Positions 16,405-24,055 of a DNA stretch of 33,307 nucleotides are shown here, piece after piece. The notes beneath the pieces were generated by a model. That model saw only the letters and a list, made by a program, of their open reading frames with translations, searched no databases and had not been told where the DNA came from. Both the position numbers and the translations under genes were made by a program. Position 1 is the stretch's first letter; each line of letters opens with the position of its first letter. Source of the stretch: Actinomycetota bacterium. Its GTDB lineage: Bacteria; Actinomycetota; Nitriliruptoria; Euzebyales; JAHELV01. The stretch is taken from contig JAHWKT010000017.1 in NCBI GenBank assembly GCA_019347695.1, forward strand, positions 1 through 33,307. Reading direction: 5' to 3'.

Positions 16405-17217
16405 GTGCTCAGTTCTCCAGTCACCGGCACCACGGCCAGAGATCTGCTGGCCGTGCTCGCGATGACCACTGCCGTGACCGTTGTCGCGATCGGTGCGATG
16501 ACGCTGATCGCCGCAGGCGCGATCACCGCGCCGGTGTCGCTGGCGATGCTCGCGGCGATCGTTGCGGGCGTCGCACTGCCCGGCGTGGCACGTCGCGCTG
16601 TGCGGCGACAGCAGCGCAGCCTGCGACACCGCGTCGGCGATCCCCGGTCCGTGACGGGCGTCTGGCGTCAGCTACTGGACGCGGCGTGGACCGCGCGGGA
16701 CCAGTTCGCACACGTTGTCGACGACCCTGGTGGGTCGGTACTGATGGAGCGGTTGGCCGCGCACCAGGCCCACATCGACGCGGCGTTGACGCGCTGCGGC
16801 ACGCTCGCCCGCGATGGTGAGCTGCTGTCGCGGCAGCTGCGGGGGTACCACGTGCGCCGGCTGCGCCGTGATCTGCGCCGCGAGCACACCGACGATCCGA
16901 CGGATCGGCGGGCGCGGACGTTGGCCGACGAGCTGGCGGAAGCCGACCGCCTCGCTGCGTACGTGGGCGCGTTGCGCGAGCGCCTCGAGGCGCAGGTCGG
17001 CCAGTTGCGGTCGGCCGCCTGGCGGGCCGCGGCGCTGCGCGCGGATCATCCGGATGCGGGCCGATCGACCGTCCAGGACCTGCTCGTCGACCTCGAGCAC
17101 CTCCGGGAGGCGATGGGTGACCTCGACGACCTGGAACGGTCCGTGACGGTTGTTGACACCCGCCACACGGGTACCGCATCATCGGCGGCCCAGGCGGCCT
17201 CCCGATACGATGGCTGA
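16405..17217 (+). CDS. Membrane protein with long coiled-coil region
   Basis: A 270-residue protein that I do not recognise. Two adjacent transmembrane helices (about residues 13-37 and 41-60) form a hairpin at the N-terminus. A long cytoplasmic segment rich in Arg, Ala, Leu and Glu follows, predicted helical and likely coiled-coil (for example RRLRRDLRREHTDD and LADELAEADRLAAYVGALRERLEAQ). The start is GTG 16405, 58 bp from the divergent sulfurtransferase. Organisation resembles other actinobacterial membrane-tethered scaffold proteins, but no function can be assigned. Confidence 0.75.
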   Translation: MLSSPVTGTTARDLLAVLAMTTAVTVVAIGAMTLIAAGAITAPVSLAMLAAIVAGVALPGVARRAVRRQQRSLRHRVGDPRSVTGVWRQLLDAAWTARDQFAHVVDDPGGSVLMERLAAHQAHIDAALTRCGTLARDGELLSRQLRGYHVRRLRRDLRREHTDDPTDRRARTLADELAEADRLAAYVGALRERLEAQVGQLRSAAWRAAALRADHPDAGRSTVQDLLVDLEHLREAMGDLDDLERSVTVVDTRHTGTASSAAQAASRYDG

Positions 17218-17297
17218 GCGCTCCACGACGTGGTCGGGCGGCTCGCAGCGGACGGGATAGCTGCGGACCTCACCACGTGTGGCGGTGTGGTGGGAGC

Positions 17298-17372
17298 TTC
17301 GCGGAGCCTGGTTCCACGAAACACGCGGGAGCTTGGCTCCACGAAGCACGTAGTGGACCGGCTGCGCCGGAC
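17298..17372 (-). repeat. Dispersed two-hairpin repeat, copy 2 (with duplicated second hairpin)
   Basis: Read on the reverse strand, this copy has the CCGGC-GCA-GCCGG hairpin, then one degenerate copy of the second hairpin (CTTCGTGGAGCCAAGCTC), then a full one (TTCGTGGAACCAGGCTCCGCGAA). It occupies the 255-bp space 17218-17472 between two genes, which otherwise holds nothing I can name. The ORF track reads through it from 17230, but that extension is probably not coding. Confidence 0.88.
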
Positions 17373-17472
17373 AGGCAGCACAGGACGACAGAGAGGCGCC
17401 GGAGCCGTGCCTGCAGATTCGCCGTCGCGGGTCTTTCTCGCCCGCGCGCGTCAACGACCTGCGCAAGGCGTC

Positions 17473-18135
17473 ATGCGCGACCGGGGGGTCGCAACGGCCG
17501 CCGAACAGCCGACCGCCCCACACGACAAGGCCGCGCCGCCCGCACCGGCGTCCACCGACGTCGTCATCGATCTGACCGGCGGATCTTCGCAAGGTGGCAC
17601 GGTCCGCTCCACCCGGCGGACGCGGTGGTGGCTGCTCGCGCTGGCTTCCGTGGCGATCGCGGCCGCGGTCGTGGCAGCGGTCAACTACAACGCGGCGATG
17701 CGCTGGCGGGCTCGCGCCATCGCCGCCGAGCAGCTCGCCGCACAGTCGAGTGCCGAGGCCGCTGCGGAACGCAGCGCGACGGCCGCGGCGAAGTCCGCGA
17801 CCGCCACTGCACGTCAGCGTCGCCGTGCCATCGCCGAGCAGTTGGCTGTCTCGGAGGCCGACGTGGCTGCGCTGGAGGCACGCGTGGCGACGCTTGCCTC
17901 CGATCGGGCCGAGGCCCAGGATCGGGGCGTCGCCGTGGCCACGACATCGTCGGATGCGCAGGTCCGCGCGCTGCAGGCGCAGATCGACAGCTGCACGGCC
18001 CAGATCGACGCCGCGCGGGTGGCGCTGGTCGGTGACGTCGACGTGGCGTCGTGGCAGCGCGCGCTGACCGCCGCGCAGGCGACCTGCGAGCAGGTCGCCG
18101 CCGACGTCGACGCGCTGATGTCGACCGCGCGATGA
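17473..18135 (+). CDS. Single-pass membrane protein with coiled coil
   Basis: A 220-residue protein of unknown function. A proline-rich cytoplasmic N-terminus (about 55 residues) is followed by one transmembrane helix (WWLLALASVAIAAAVVAAV, about residues 53-71). A long alanine-rich helical segment follows, probably coiled-coil (QLAVSEADVAALEARVATLAS), with two cysteines near the end. ATG 17473 is chosen over the earlier in-frame starts of the ORF track because those run through a dispersed repeat; a GTG at 17407 is possible. Its stop overlaps the start of the protease gene (ATGA), so the two are translationally coupled and may work together at the cell surface. Confidence 0.72.
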   Translation: MRDRGVATAAEQPTAPHDKAAPPAPASTDVVIDLTGGSSQGGTVRSTRRTRWWLLALASVAIAAAVVAAVNYNAAMRWRARAIAAEQLAAQSSAEAAAERSATAAAKSATATARQRRRAIAEQLAVSEADVAALEARVATLASDRAEAQDRGVAVATTSSDAQVRALQAQIDSCTAQIDAARVALVGDVDVASWQRALTAAQATCEQVAADVDALMSTAR

Positions 18136-18878
18136 CCGTGGCGTCCGGCCGCGCCGTGCGGTGTGTGCTCGCCGCGGTTGCGATGCTGCTCGCGGCCTGT
18201 GCGCCCGCGCCTGCCGACCGGGTGGTGGCCGGCCCGGCCGACGAGGCCGTCGCCGTGCTCCCCGCGACGTCGTCGCAGCGAGCGGACGCGCCGTCGCTGC
18301 ACGCGACCTCCGTCGAGCGTGTCGCCCGCCAGGCGACGGTACGGATCCGTACCCGCGGCTGCGGGCGGCTCGGGACCGCCTCGGCCGTGGCGATCGGGCC
18401 GCGGCTGCTCGTCACCAACCGCCATGTCGTGCAGGGCGCCGACACGCTGGAGCTCAACTACTGGGACGGCACCGGCGCCACCGCCGACCTGCGCGCGGTG
18501 GCTGTTGCCGACGACCTTGCGCTGGTCCGGGTGTCGATCCGCCTGCCGACGGTCGCCCGCCTGGCGGACGCGGATCCCGCCGACGGCGAGAAGGTGATCA
18601 TCGTCGGCTACCCCAATGGCGGCGAGCAGACGATCACCCGAGGATCGGTGGTCGAGTACGCGCGGCTGCGCTCGCCAGCCGACGCGAGTCCCGTCATGCG
18701 GATGTCAGCGTCGATCGTTCCCGGCAACTCGGGCGGCGCGGTGCTCGACCGCACCGGCGCGCTGGCCGGCATCGTGTTCGGCGTCGAGACCGAGACCGGC
18801 TACGGGCTGGCGATCCCCGCATCGGCGGTCGACGATCTCCGCGACAGTGGTGGACGGACGCCGCCGGCCGGTTGCTGA
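18132..18878 (+). CDS. Trypsin-like serine protease, predicted lipoprotein
   Basis: A 248-residue secreted protease. The N-terminal signal ends with a lipobox (LLAAC, Cys23), predicting lipid anchoring. The chymotrypsin/HtrA-type catalytic residues are visible: His98 (LVTNRHVVQGA), Asp127 or Asp128 (VADDLALVRV) and Ser200 (IVPGNSGGAVLD), with GYPNGG before the active serine. There is no PDZ domain, so it is shorter than DegP/HtrA. The ATG overlaps the upstream coiled-coil gene stop. Substrate unknown; the neighbour could be a partner or substrate. Confidence 0.88.
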   Translation: MTVASGRAVRCVLAAVAMLLAACAPAPADRVVAGPADEAVAVLPATSSQRADAPSLHATSVERVARQATVRIRTRGCGRLGTASAVAIGPRLLVTNRHVVQGADTLELNYWDGTGATADLRAVAVADDLALVRVSIRLPTVARLADADPADGEKVIIVGYPNGGEQTITRGSVVEYARLRSPADASPVMRMSASIVPGNSGGAVLDRTGALAGIVFGVETETGYGLAIPASAVDDLRDSGGRTPPAGC

Positions 18879-18965
18879 CTGGCGTCGACCGCTCTTGTCT
18901 GGACGCCGCGAGGATGGCATCGTGCACATCTGCCCACCATCGAATGAAGCGATCGAGCGCGCCAC

Positions 18966-19646
18966 ATGGTCACCGTAGGGATGGACGACGAACGCCGACG
19001 CCGCGCGTGGCTGGGCAGCTCCCTGTTCGTCGGACGTCTACGCGGCGCCGGCAAGTTCGGACGCATGGTGATGCGGTGGCTGGTCTGGAGCCCCATCCGG
19101 ATGCTGTTCTGCAGTCCTCTGACGGTCAACCACACGGTGCCGCTGCCGCGCGAGCCGGTGGTGTTCGTGGCCAACCATGCGAGCCACGCCGACACGGTCG
19201 TGCTGCTCGAGGTGCTCGCCCGCGATCGCCCACTGGCGGTCGCAGCGGCCGACGACTACTGGTTCTCCGACACCCTCAAGGGCCTCGCGCTCGCGGGTTC
19301 TCTGGGTGCGTTCCCATTCCCGCGCGAGGGAACGAGAGGTCTGCGGCGGACCGAGGAGCTGCTGGCCGCGGGCTGGTCGGTGCTCATCTATCCGCAGGGG
19401 ACCCGGGGAGGCGGCAAGTTCCGCTCCGGCATCGGTCGGCTTGCGGCCGCCGGCGCCGTGCTGGTGCCGGTAGGCGTCGTGGGCACGCGTGACGTGCTCC
19501 CCAAGGGGGCGAGCTGGCCGCACCGCCACGCCGTCTCGGTGCACATCGGCGAGGCGATCCGTGTCCGCGACACGCAGGAGGCGGTGCGCCAGGCCGAGCA
19601 GGCGGTGGCCGCGTTGTCCCGCGATCCCGAGCTGGGTGCGGCCTGA
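18966..19646 (+). CDS. 1-acyl-sn-glycerol-3-phosphate acyltransferase (PlsC family)
   Basis: A membrane-associated acyltransferase of phospholipid synthesis or remodelling. The 226-residue protein has the catalytic NHxxxxD motif (VANHASHAD, His71 and Asp76) and a substrate motif IYPQGTRGGG, where the usual Glu of EGTR is Gln. An N-terminal hydrophobic stretch (about residues 35-50) may dip into the membrane. The start could be ATG 18966 or ATG 18981. It is followed by corA after 46 bp. Confidence 0.88.
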   Translation: MVTVGMDDERRRRAWLGSSLFVGRLRGAGKFGRMVMRWLVWSPIRMLFCSPLTVNHTVPLPREPVVFVANHASHADTVVLLEVLARDRPLAVAAADDYWFSDTLKGLALAGSLGAFPFPREGTRGLRRTEELLAAGWSVLIYPQGTRGGGKFRSGIGRLAAAGAVLVPVGVVGTRDVLPKGASWPHRHAVSVHIGEAIRVRDTQEAVRQAEQAVAALSRDPELGAA

Positions 19647-19692
19647 ACCGCGGTCCTCTGCGCGGTCGGGCAGCACCGCAGGTCCCGGGGGC

Positions 19693-20670
19693 GTGCGGGT
19701 GATCGTCGACTGCGGCGTCTACCGCGCGGGTGAGCGGGTCGACCGCGACCTGTCGCTCGACGAGGCGTACGAGCTCGCGGGCGGTGATGACGCGTTCGTG
19801 TGGGTGGGGCTGCACAATCCGTCGTCGGCCGAGTTCGATGACGTTGCGCGACGGTTCCACCTGCACGAGCTGGCGGTCGAGGACGCGATCAAGGCGCATC
19901 AGCGCGCCAAGCTGGAGGTCTACGGCCGCAGCATGTTCGTCGTGCTCAAGCCGGCGCACTACGACGATGCGGCCGAACAGGTCTCGTTCGGAGAGATCAT
20001 GCTGTTCGTGGGCGAGCGGTTCGTGGTCACCGTGCGCCACGGCGAGCTGGGATCGCTCGGTCCGGTGCGCACGCGACTCGAGGGCGCCCCTGCGCTGCTT
20101 GGCAATGGGCCGATCGCGGTGCTCTACGCCGTGCTCGATCGCGTCGTCGACGAGTACCTGCCGATCGTCCGTGAGCTGGACACCGACGTGCAGGAGGTCG
20201 AGGAGGACGTCTTCAGTGCCGGCGGTGCGAACCCGACCGAACGGATCTACCGTCTCAAGCGACAGGTCCTCAACTTCCATCAGGCGACCGCCGGGCTGAT
20301 CGAGCCGCTCGAGGTGCTGATGCGCAACCGCGTGCCGGTCGACACCGAACCACTGGCGGAGTATCTGCGCGACGTCGCGGATCACGCGCGACGCATCGAT
20401 CAGCAGGTGGACGCGCACCGCGACCTGCTGACGAGCATCCTGCACGCCAACCTCGCGCAGGTCGGCATCCGCCAGAACGAAGATGCCCGACGCATCTCCG
20501 CGTGGGTCGCCATCGCGGCCGTGCCCACGCTGATCGCCGGGATCTACGGCATGAACTTCACGCACATGCCGGAGCTCGACTGGACCTGGGGGTACCCGCT
20601 GGCGCTGCTGCTGATGGCGTCGATCTGCGTCGCGCTGTACGCCGGGTTCCGGCGTAACGGGTGGCTGTAG
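19693..20670 (+). CDS. corA: CorA-family magnesium/cobalt transporter
   Basis: A pentameric Mg2+/Co2+ channel. The ~325-residue protein has the large cytoplasmic domain (VWVGLHNPSSAEFDDVARRFHLHELAVEDA, with RLKRQVLNFHQ), two C-terminal transmembrane helices (ISAWVAIAAVPTLIAGIYG and LALLLMASICVALYAGF) and the diagnostic GMN selectivity motif (YGMNF, Gly at residue 286). Starts GTG 19693 or GTG 19699 are both possible; the much longer ORF in the track overlaps plsC and is unlikely. Confidence 0.92.
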   Translation: MRVIVDCGVYRAGERVDRDLSLDEAYELAGGDDAFVWVGLHNPSSAEFDDVARRFHLHELAVEDAIKAHQRAKLEVYGRSMFVVLKPAHYDDAAEQVSFGEIMLFVGERFVVTVRHGELGSLGPVRTRLEGAPALLGNGPIAVLYAVLDRVVDEYLPIVRELDTDVQEVEEDVFSAGGANPTERIYRLKRQVLNFHQATAGLIEPLEVLMRNRVPVDTEPLAEYLRDVADHARRIDQQVDAHRDLLTSILHANLAQVGIRQNEDARRISAWVAIAAVPTLIAGIYGMNFTHMPELDWTWGYPLALLLMASICVALYAGFRRNGWL

Positions 20671-20673
20671 CCG

Positions 20674-20702
20674 CGCGGAGTCGGCGGTCGCCATCCTCCG
20701 CG
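20674..20702. terminator. Bidirectional terminator-like hairpin between corA and the histidine kinase
   Basis: CGCGGAG pairs with CTCCGCG, enclosing a nested GGCG-GT-CGCC hairpin. The structure fills the 32-bp gap between two convergent genes. There is no U-tract, as is common in GC-rich actinobacteria. Confidence 0.55.
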
Positions 20703-23288
20703 TCAGCCGCTGGCAGCCGGGTACACCGGTTCGAGCGCCGGCGTCGGCGCCGCCAGGCTGCGCACCGCGTCGCGCAACGTCTCCCAGTCGAACGGCTTGC
20801 GCACCACGCGCAGCCGGTGGTCCGAGATCGGTTCCGCCGGCGGTGCTCCGGTGAGCAGCACGATCGCCGTGTCAGGGTGCATCGTGCGCAGCGTCCGTCC
20901 CAGCGTGAGGCCGTCGATGCCGGGCATCCGCAGATCGCTGACGACGAGGTCCAGGTGCTCGAGATCGCGGTCGGCGATCTCCAGCGCGCGCTCGCCATCG
21001 GGTGCGACCACCACGGTGAACTCGAGCCGTTCGAGCAGGGTGCACAGCAGGTCACGCACGGCTGCCTCATCGTCGACCAGCAGTGCGACGCCGCGGGTCA
21101 AGACGGTGTCGGGCGGGGCGAAGCCGGTGGTGGGCAGTTGCGGGCGCAGCGGCTGTAACCGCACCGGCTCCTGCTCGGCGAGCGGCAGGTACACCTCGAC
21201 GGTCGTGCCGCGACCGACCGCGCTCGCCACGCCGATCACGCCGCCAGCGGCGGCGACGGCGTCGCGGACGGACGCCAGGCCGAGGCCGGCGTGCTGCGCG
21301 GTCCGTTTGGTGGTGAAGCCGGGCTCGAACGCCCGCGACCGGTCGGTCGATGCCATGCCGGCACCGTCATCGCGTACGGTCAGCCGCGCCCAGCTGCCGA
21401 CCGGCGGCGACGAGCGTGCGCCGGACTCCGACTCGAGCTGGATGCACGTGTCAACGGCGATCAGGATCGAACCGCCGGCGTCCATGGCGTCGCGGCTGTT
21501 GCTGATGAGGTTCAGCAGGATGCGCTCGACCTCGTCGCGGGACAGCGTCGCGGTGCGCGCACCCCGTCCGAGCTCGTAGTCCAGGCGCACGTCGTCGCCA
21601 ACCAGCCCGGGCAGCAGCGGGCGGAGCTGGTCGACAACGTCGGCGAGCTCATAGGCACCGGCGAGCGGATGCGCTGCGGCATGGTCCGGGCGGAGCCCGG
21701 CCACCAGCTCACGCGCCCGACGTCCCGCATGGACGATGGCCGTCAGGCGTCGACGGTCGGTGGCACCCTCGACCAGGTGCTCAGCGGTCCCAAGGATCGC
21801 GGCGAGCAGGTTGTTCAGGTCATGGGCGGCCTGCGCCAGCCGCCCGTTGTCGTCGCCGCGCGTCGCAGCGATCGTGGGCGCGACCACGGCCGCGTAGCCA
21901 TGGATCTCGCGCGCGTCCCCGTCGGCGTCACGATCGACGGCACCGCGCAGCCGGACCGTGGCGACCCCGTCGGTGGTGTGGAGTCGGACGACGTGGTCGA
22001 GATCGTCGCCGAGCCGCAGGCAGGTGTCGATGACATCGACGACGTCGTCGACGTCATCGTCGACCGCGGCATCGACCAGTGCCTGGGGTCCGCCGTCGAG
22101 ACACGCCGTCAGGGACAGGTGGGGTGGGGGTGACGTCCGTCGGTCGGTCCGCACCGCGGTGGGAGCGCTCCAGCGCCAGTCGATGACCCCGGCTGCGTCA
22201 CACGCGAGCGCGTGGTGACGACGGAGCCGCTCGAGCTCGCGGGCGGTCTCGGTGGTGCGCTGCCGTTCGGCGGCGATCAGGTCGTCGATGCTCTCCCGTT
22301 GCAGCGCCATGCTGAGCAGGTCGCCGACCACGGCCAGGAAACGCACCGTCTCGGGGGGCAGGGGCTGGTTGTGACCTGCGCACGCGGTGAGCAGACCATC
22401 CGCGCCGGCCGTGCCGTGCAGGCCCACCGCGGCACCGCTGGCGACGCCGTGGTCGCGCAGCGCGTCCGGCAGGTCCGCGACGGTGCCGGAGGGACCGCCG
22501 ATGACCACGACGCTGCGTGAACGCAGCGTGTGGCCTGCGAGTCCTGTCGGTCGTGTGTCGAGTGTCAGCCTACCGTGTGCGCTCGGGGGAAAGCCCACGC
22601 CGTGCGTCAGCACCAGCGACTCGCGTGCCGATCCGCGACGCCACAGACCGACGAGCGGGCACCCGGTGGCGCGTGCGACGGCGGTCACGATCGTTTCGGC
22701 GATCTGCCGCAGCTCTCCTCCGGCGGCCACTGTCCGGGCCACCGACGTCAGCGCGACCTGACGGTCCCCGGTGCCGGTCCGGTGCACTGTGCGTTGGTGA
22801 TCTTCCGCGAACGGCTCGAGCTGCACCAGCAGGATGCGGGGTCGGCGGTCGTCGGCGGCGGTGCCGAGTCGGAGCGCGACATCGACGCGTCGCCCATCGA
22901 CGCGGCGCAACTGCGTACCGGCGACGGCCGGACGAGGTGGGCTGGGCGCGTCGTGTCCATACCGCTCGACGAGTGTGGCCAGGCGTGACCGCTCCGCTGG
23001 ACTGAACCGCTGCCACAGCGGTCGACCGACATCGGCGCCGGCGTCGGCGCCGGTCAACCGGCACCACGCCGCGTTGACCTCGGCGACGATGCCAGACGGT
23101 GCGACCAGCGCCATGGGACTGGGCAGCGCATCGAACAGCTCCGGCCCGAACGTCCAACCCGTATGCGTGGAGCGCCCCGGGTGCGCACGATCGCCGCGCA
23201 CCGCCCGATCTACCCGGTCGGACTCCGTGGAACCGTGGGTGACCGCGCGGGCATCTCCCGGTGGTACGTCGCTGGTGGAGGTCGGCAC
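20703..23288 (-). CDS. Hybrid sensor histidine kinase (PAS-GAF-PAS-HisKA-HATPase-REC)
   Basis: An 861-residue soluble sensor kinase with no transmembrane helix. Domains in order: PAS (about 46-160), GAF (185-335), a short coil, a degenerate PAS (360-470), HisKA with phospho-acceptor His489 (AHDLNNLLAAILG), HATPase with N box LLNLISNSRDAM (591-602), G boxes DDGAGM and GLGLASV, and a C-terminal receiver with Asp785 (VVSDLRMPG) and Lys831 (VVRKPF). No DNA-binding response regulator is adjacent, so output must go through another protein. The GTG start at 23288 is the longest option and is uncertain. An AT-rich promoter-like stretch with a small palindrome lies upstream. Confidence 0.88.
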   Translation of the reverse strand: MPTSTSDVPPGDARAVTHGSTESDRVDRAVRGDRAHPGRSTHTGWTFGPELFDALPSPMALVAPSGIVAEVNAAWCRLTGADAGADVGRPLWQRFSPAERSRLATLVERYGHDAPSPPRPAVAGTQLRRVDGRRVDVALRLGTAADDRRPRILLVQLEPFAEDHQRTVHRTGTGDRQVALTSVARTVAAGGELRQIAETIVTAVARATGCPLVGLWRRGSARESLVLTHGVGFPPSAHGRLTLDTRPTGLAGHTLRSRSVVVIGGPSGTVADLPDALRDHGVASGAAVGLHGTAGADGLLTACAGHNQPLPPETVRFLAVVGDLLSMALQRESIDDLIAAERQRTTETARELERLRRHHALACDAAGVIDWRWSAPTAVRTDRRTSPPPHLSLTACLDGGPQALVDAAVDDDVDDVVDVIDTCLRLGDDLDHVVRLHTTDGVATVRLRGAVDRDADGDAREIHGYAAVVAPTIAATRGDDNGRLAQAAHDLNNLLAAILGTAEHLVEGATDRRRLTAIVHAGRRARELVAGLRPDHAAAHPLAGAYELADVVDQLRPLLPGLVGDDVRLDYELGRGARTATLSRDEVERILLNLISNSRDAMDAGGSILIAVDTCIQLESESGARSSPPVGSWARLTVRDDGAGMASTDRSRAFEPGFTTKRTAQHAGLGLASVRDAVAAAGGVIGVASAVGRGTTVEVYLPLAEQEPVRLQPLRPQLPTTGFAPPDTVLTRGVALLVDDEAAVRDLLCTLLERLEFTVVVAPDGERALEIADRDLEHLDLVVSDLRMPGIDGLTLGRTLRTMHPDTAIVLLTGAPPAEPISDHRLRVVRKPFDWETLRDAVRSLAAPTPALEPVYPAASG

Positions 23289-23366
23289 GTCGGCATCACC
23301 GCCCTGGCGCTCGTGGTCTGGGCTGCGCCGATGCTACTGGACGACACTACTCAACGCACAAGTTAT

Positions 23367-23377
23367 CTTACTGTAAG
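23367..23377. promoter_or_regulatory. Palindrome in AT-rich stretch upstream of the histidine kinase
   Basis: CTTAC-T-GTAAG is a perfect 5-bp-arm inverted repeat within an AT-rich segment (23361-23385) that stands out in this GC-rich region. It lies ~80 bp upstream of the kinase start, where its promoter would be. Operator function is inferred. Confidence 0.4.
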
Positions 23378-23427
23378 CAATATTTGCGGGAAGTCGAGCG
23401 CGTTCGATGATCCAGCCAGGTCGCGGT

Positions 23428-23634
23428 TCACGCGTGGGAACGTTGGCGCGTGTCCTTCCACCCCGCGTGCACCGCACACGTGCTGGAGGGGTTGTACCGC
23501 GACAGCACCGTTGCGCAGCCCTCGACGTGGCAACGACGTGCGGCACCGTAGTGCTCCAGGCGGTCACCGGCCAGGACCCGCTGATGCCGTGACTGTCGTA
23601 GGTGCGGCTGCGACTTGCCCGCCGCCATGCTCAT
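23428..23634 (-). CDS. Small CCCH-type cysteine-rich protein
   Basis: A 68-residue protein with a basic N-terminal half and the motif CHVEGCATVLSRYNPSSTCAVH, a Cys-x4-Cys-x10-Cys-x2-His pattern that would bind zinc. Small actinobacterial proteins with a C..C.T.LSRYNP..C..H pattern are familiar to me, but I know no function for them. The ATG overlaps the stop of the upstream zinc-ribbon gene (ATGA), which argues that both are translated. It is too short and too shadowed to stand out in the ORF track. Confidence 0.68.
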   Translation of the reverse strand: MSMAAGKSQPHLRQSRHQRVLAGDRLEHYGAARRCHVEGCATVLSRYNPSSTCAVHAGWKDTRQRSHA

Positions 23635-23786
23635 GATGTAGCCGCCTGCGTGTGGAGTGGCTGGTGGCGCAACAGCGACGGCGACGCGTCGCACACGGGA
23701 CACCGCACACTGTCGGTGTCGACCGCTCCGCGCTCGGCGTAGAACCACCGATGGCAGCGTTCGCAGAATGCCCACTGCTCGGACAT
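23631..23786 (-). CDS. Small zinc-ribbon protein
   Basis: A 51-residue protein, MSEQWAFCERCHRWFY followed by VRCPVCDAS: two CxxC knuckles spaced as in a zinc ribbon. ATG 23786 is preceded by a strong GAGGAG site at 6-nt spacing; the longer ORF in the track reads upstream through non-coding sequence. It is the first gene of a two-gene unit with the overlapping CCCH protein and is divergent from the symporter operon. Function unknown. Confidence 0.72.
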   Translation of the reverse strand: MSEQWAFCERCHRWFYAERGAVDTDSVRCPVCDASPSLLRHQPLHTQAATS

Positions 23787-23871
23787 GTCACGCTCCTCGA
23801 GTTGTGGTCTCGGGAGGCAACCGGGTCCGGGGCTGCCGGGGCGAATCCGTCGATGGGCGGATTCATAGTGG

Positions 23872-23899
23872 ACCATACAGCACCGGCAAGCCACGTCAA
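23872..23899 (-). promoter_or_regulatory. Sigma-70-type promoter for the small cysteine-rich gene pair
   Basis: On the reverse strand, TTGACG (-35) and TATGGT (-10) are separated by 16 bp, about 85 bp upstream of the zinc-ribbon start. The rest of the 269-bp space before the symporter shows no clear site. Confidence 0.5.
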
Positions 23900-24055
23900 G
23901 TGCACGGATTGGGGGCGATCCGCTCGCGGCGACGGTTCGAACCACTTCGACATGGTCACAGCAATGACCATGTCCCGGGGCGACGCTGCAGGACCTGCGG
24001 CGTTCGGCTACATCGGGCATCGCAGCGGGCGGACAAGGGTGGAAGGGTGGTTGGA

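Noticed and set aside
17230-17472. Upstream extension of the coiled-coil membrane protein
   Set aside because: It would translate the dispersed repeat; ATG 17473 gives a sensible protein without it, although copy 1 shows such read-through does occur elsewhere.
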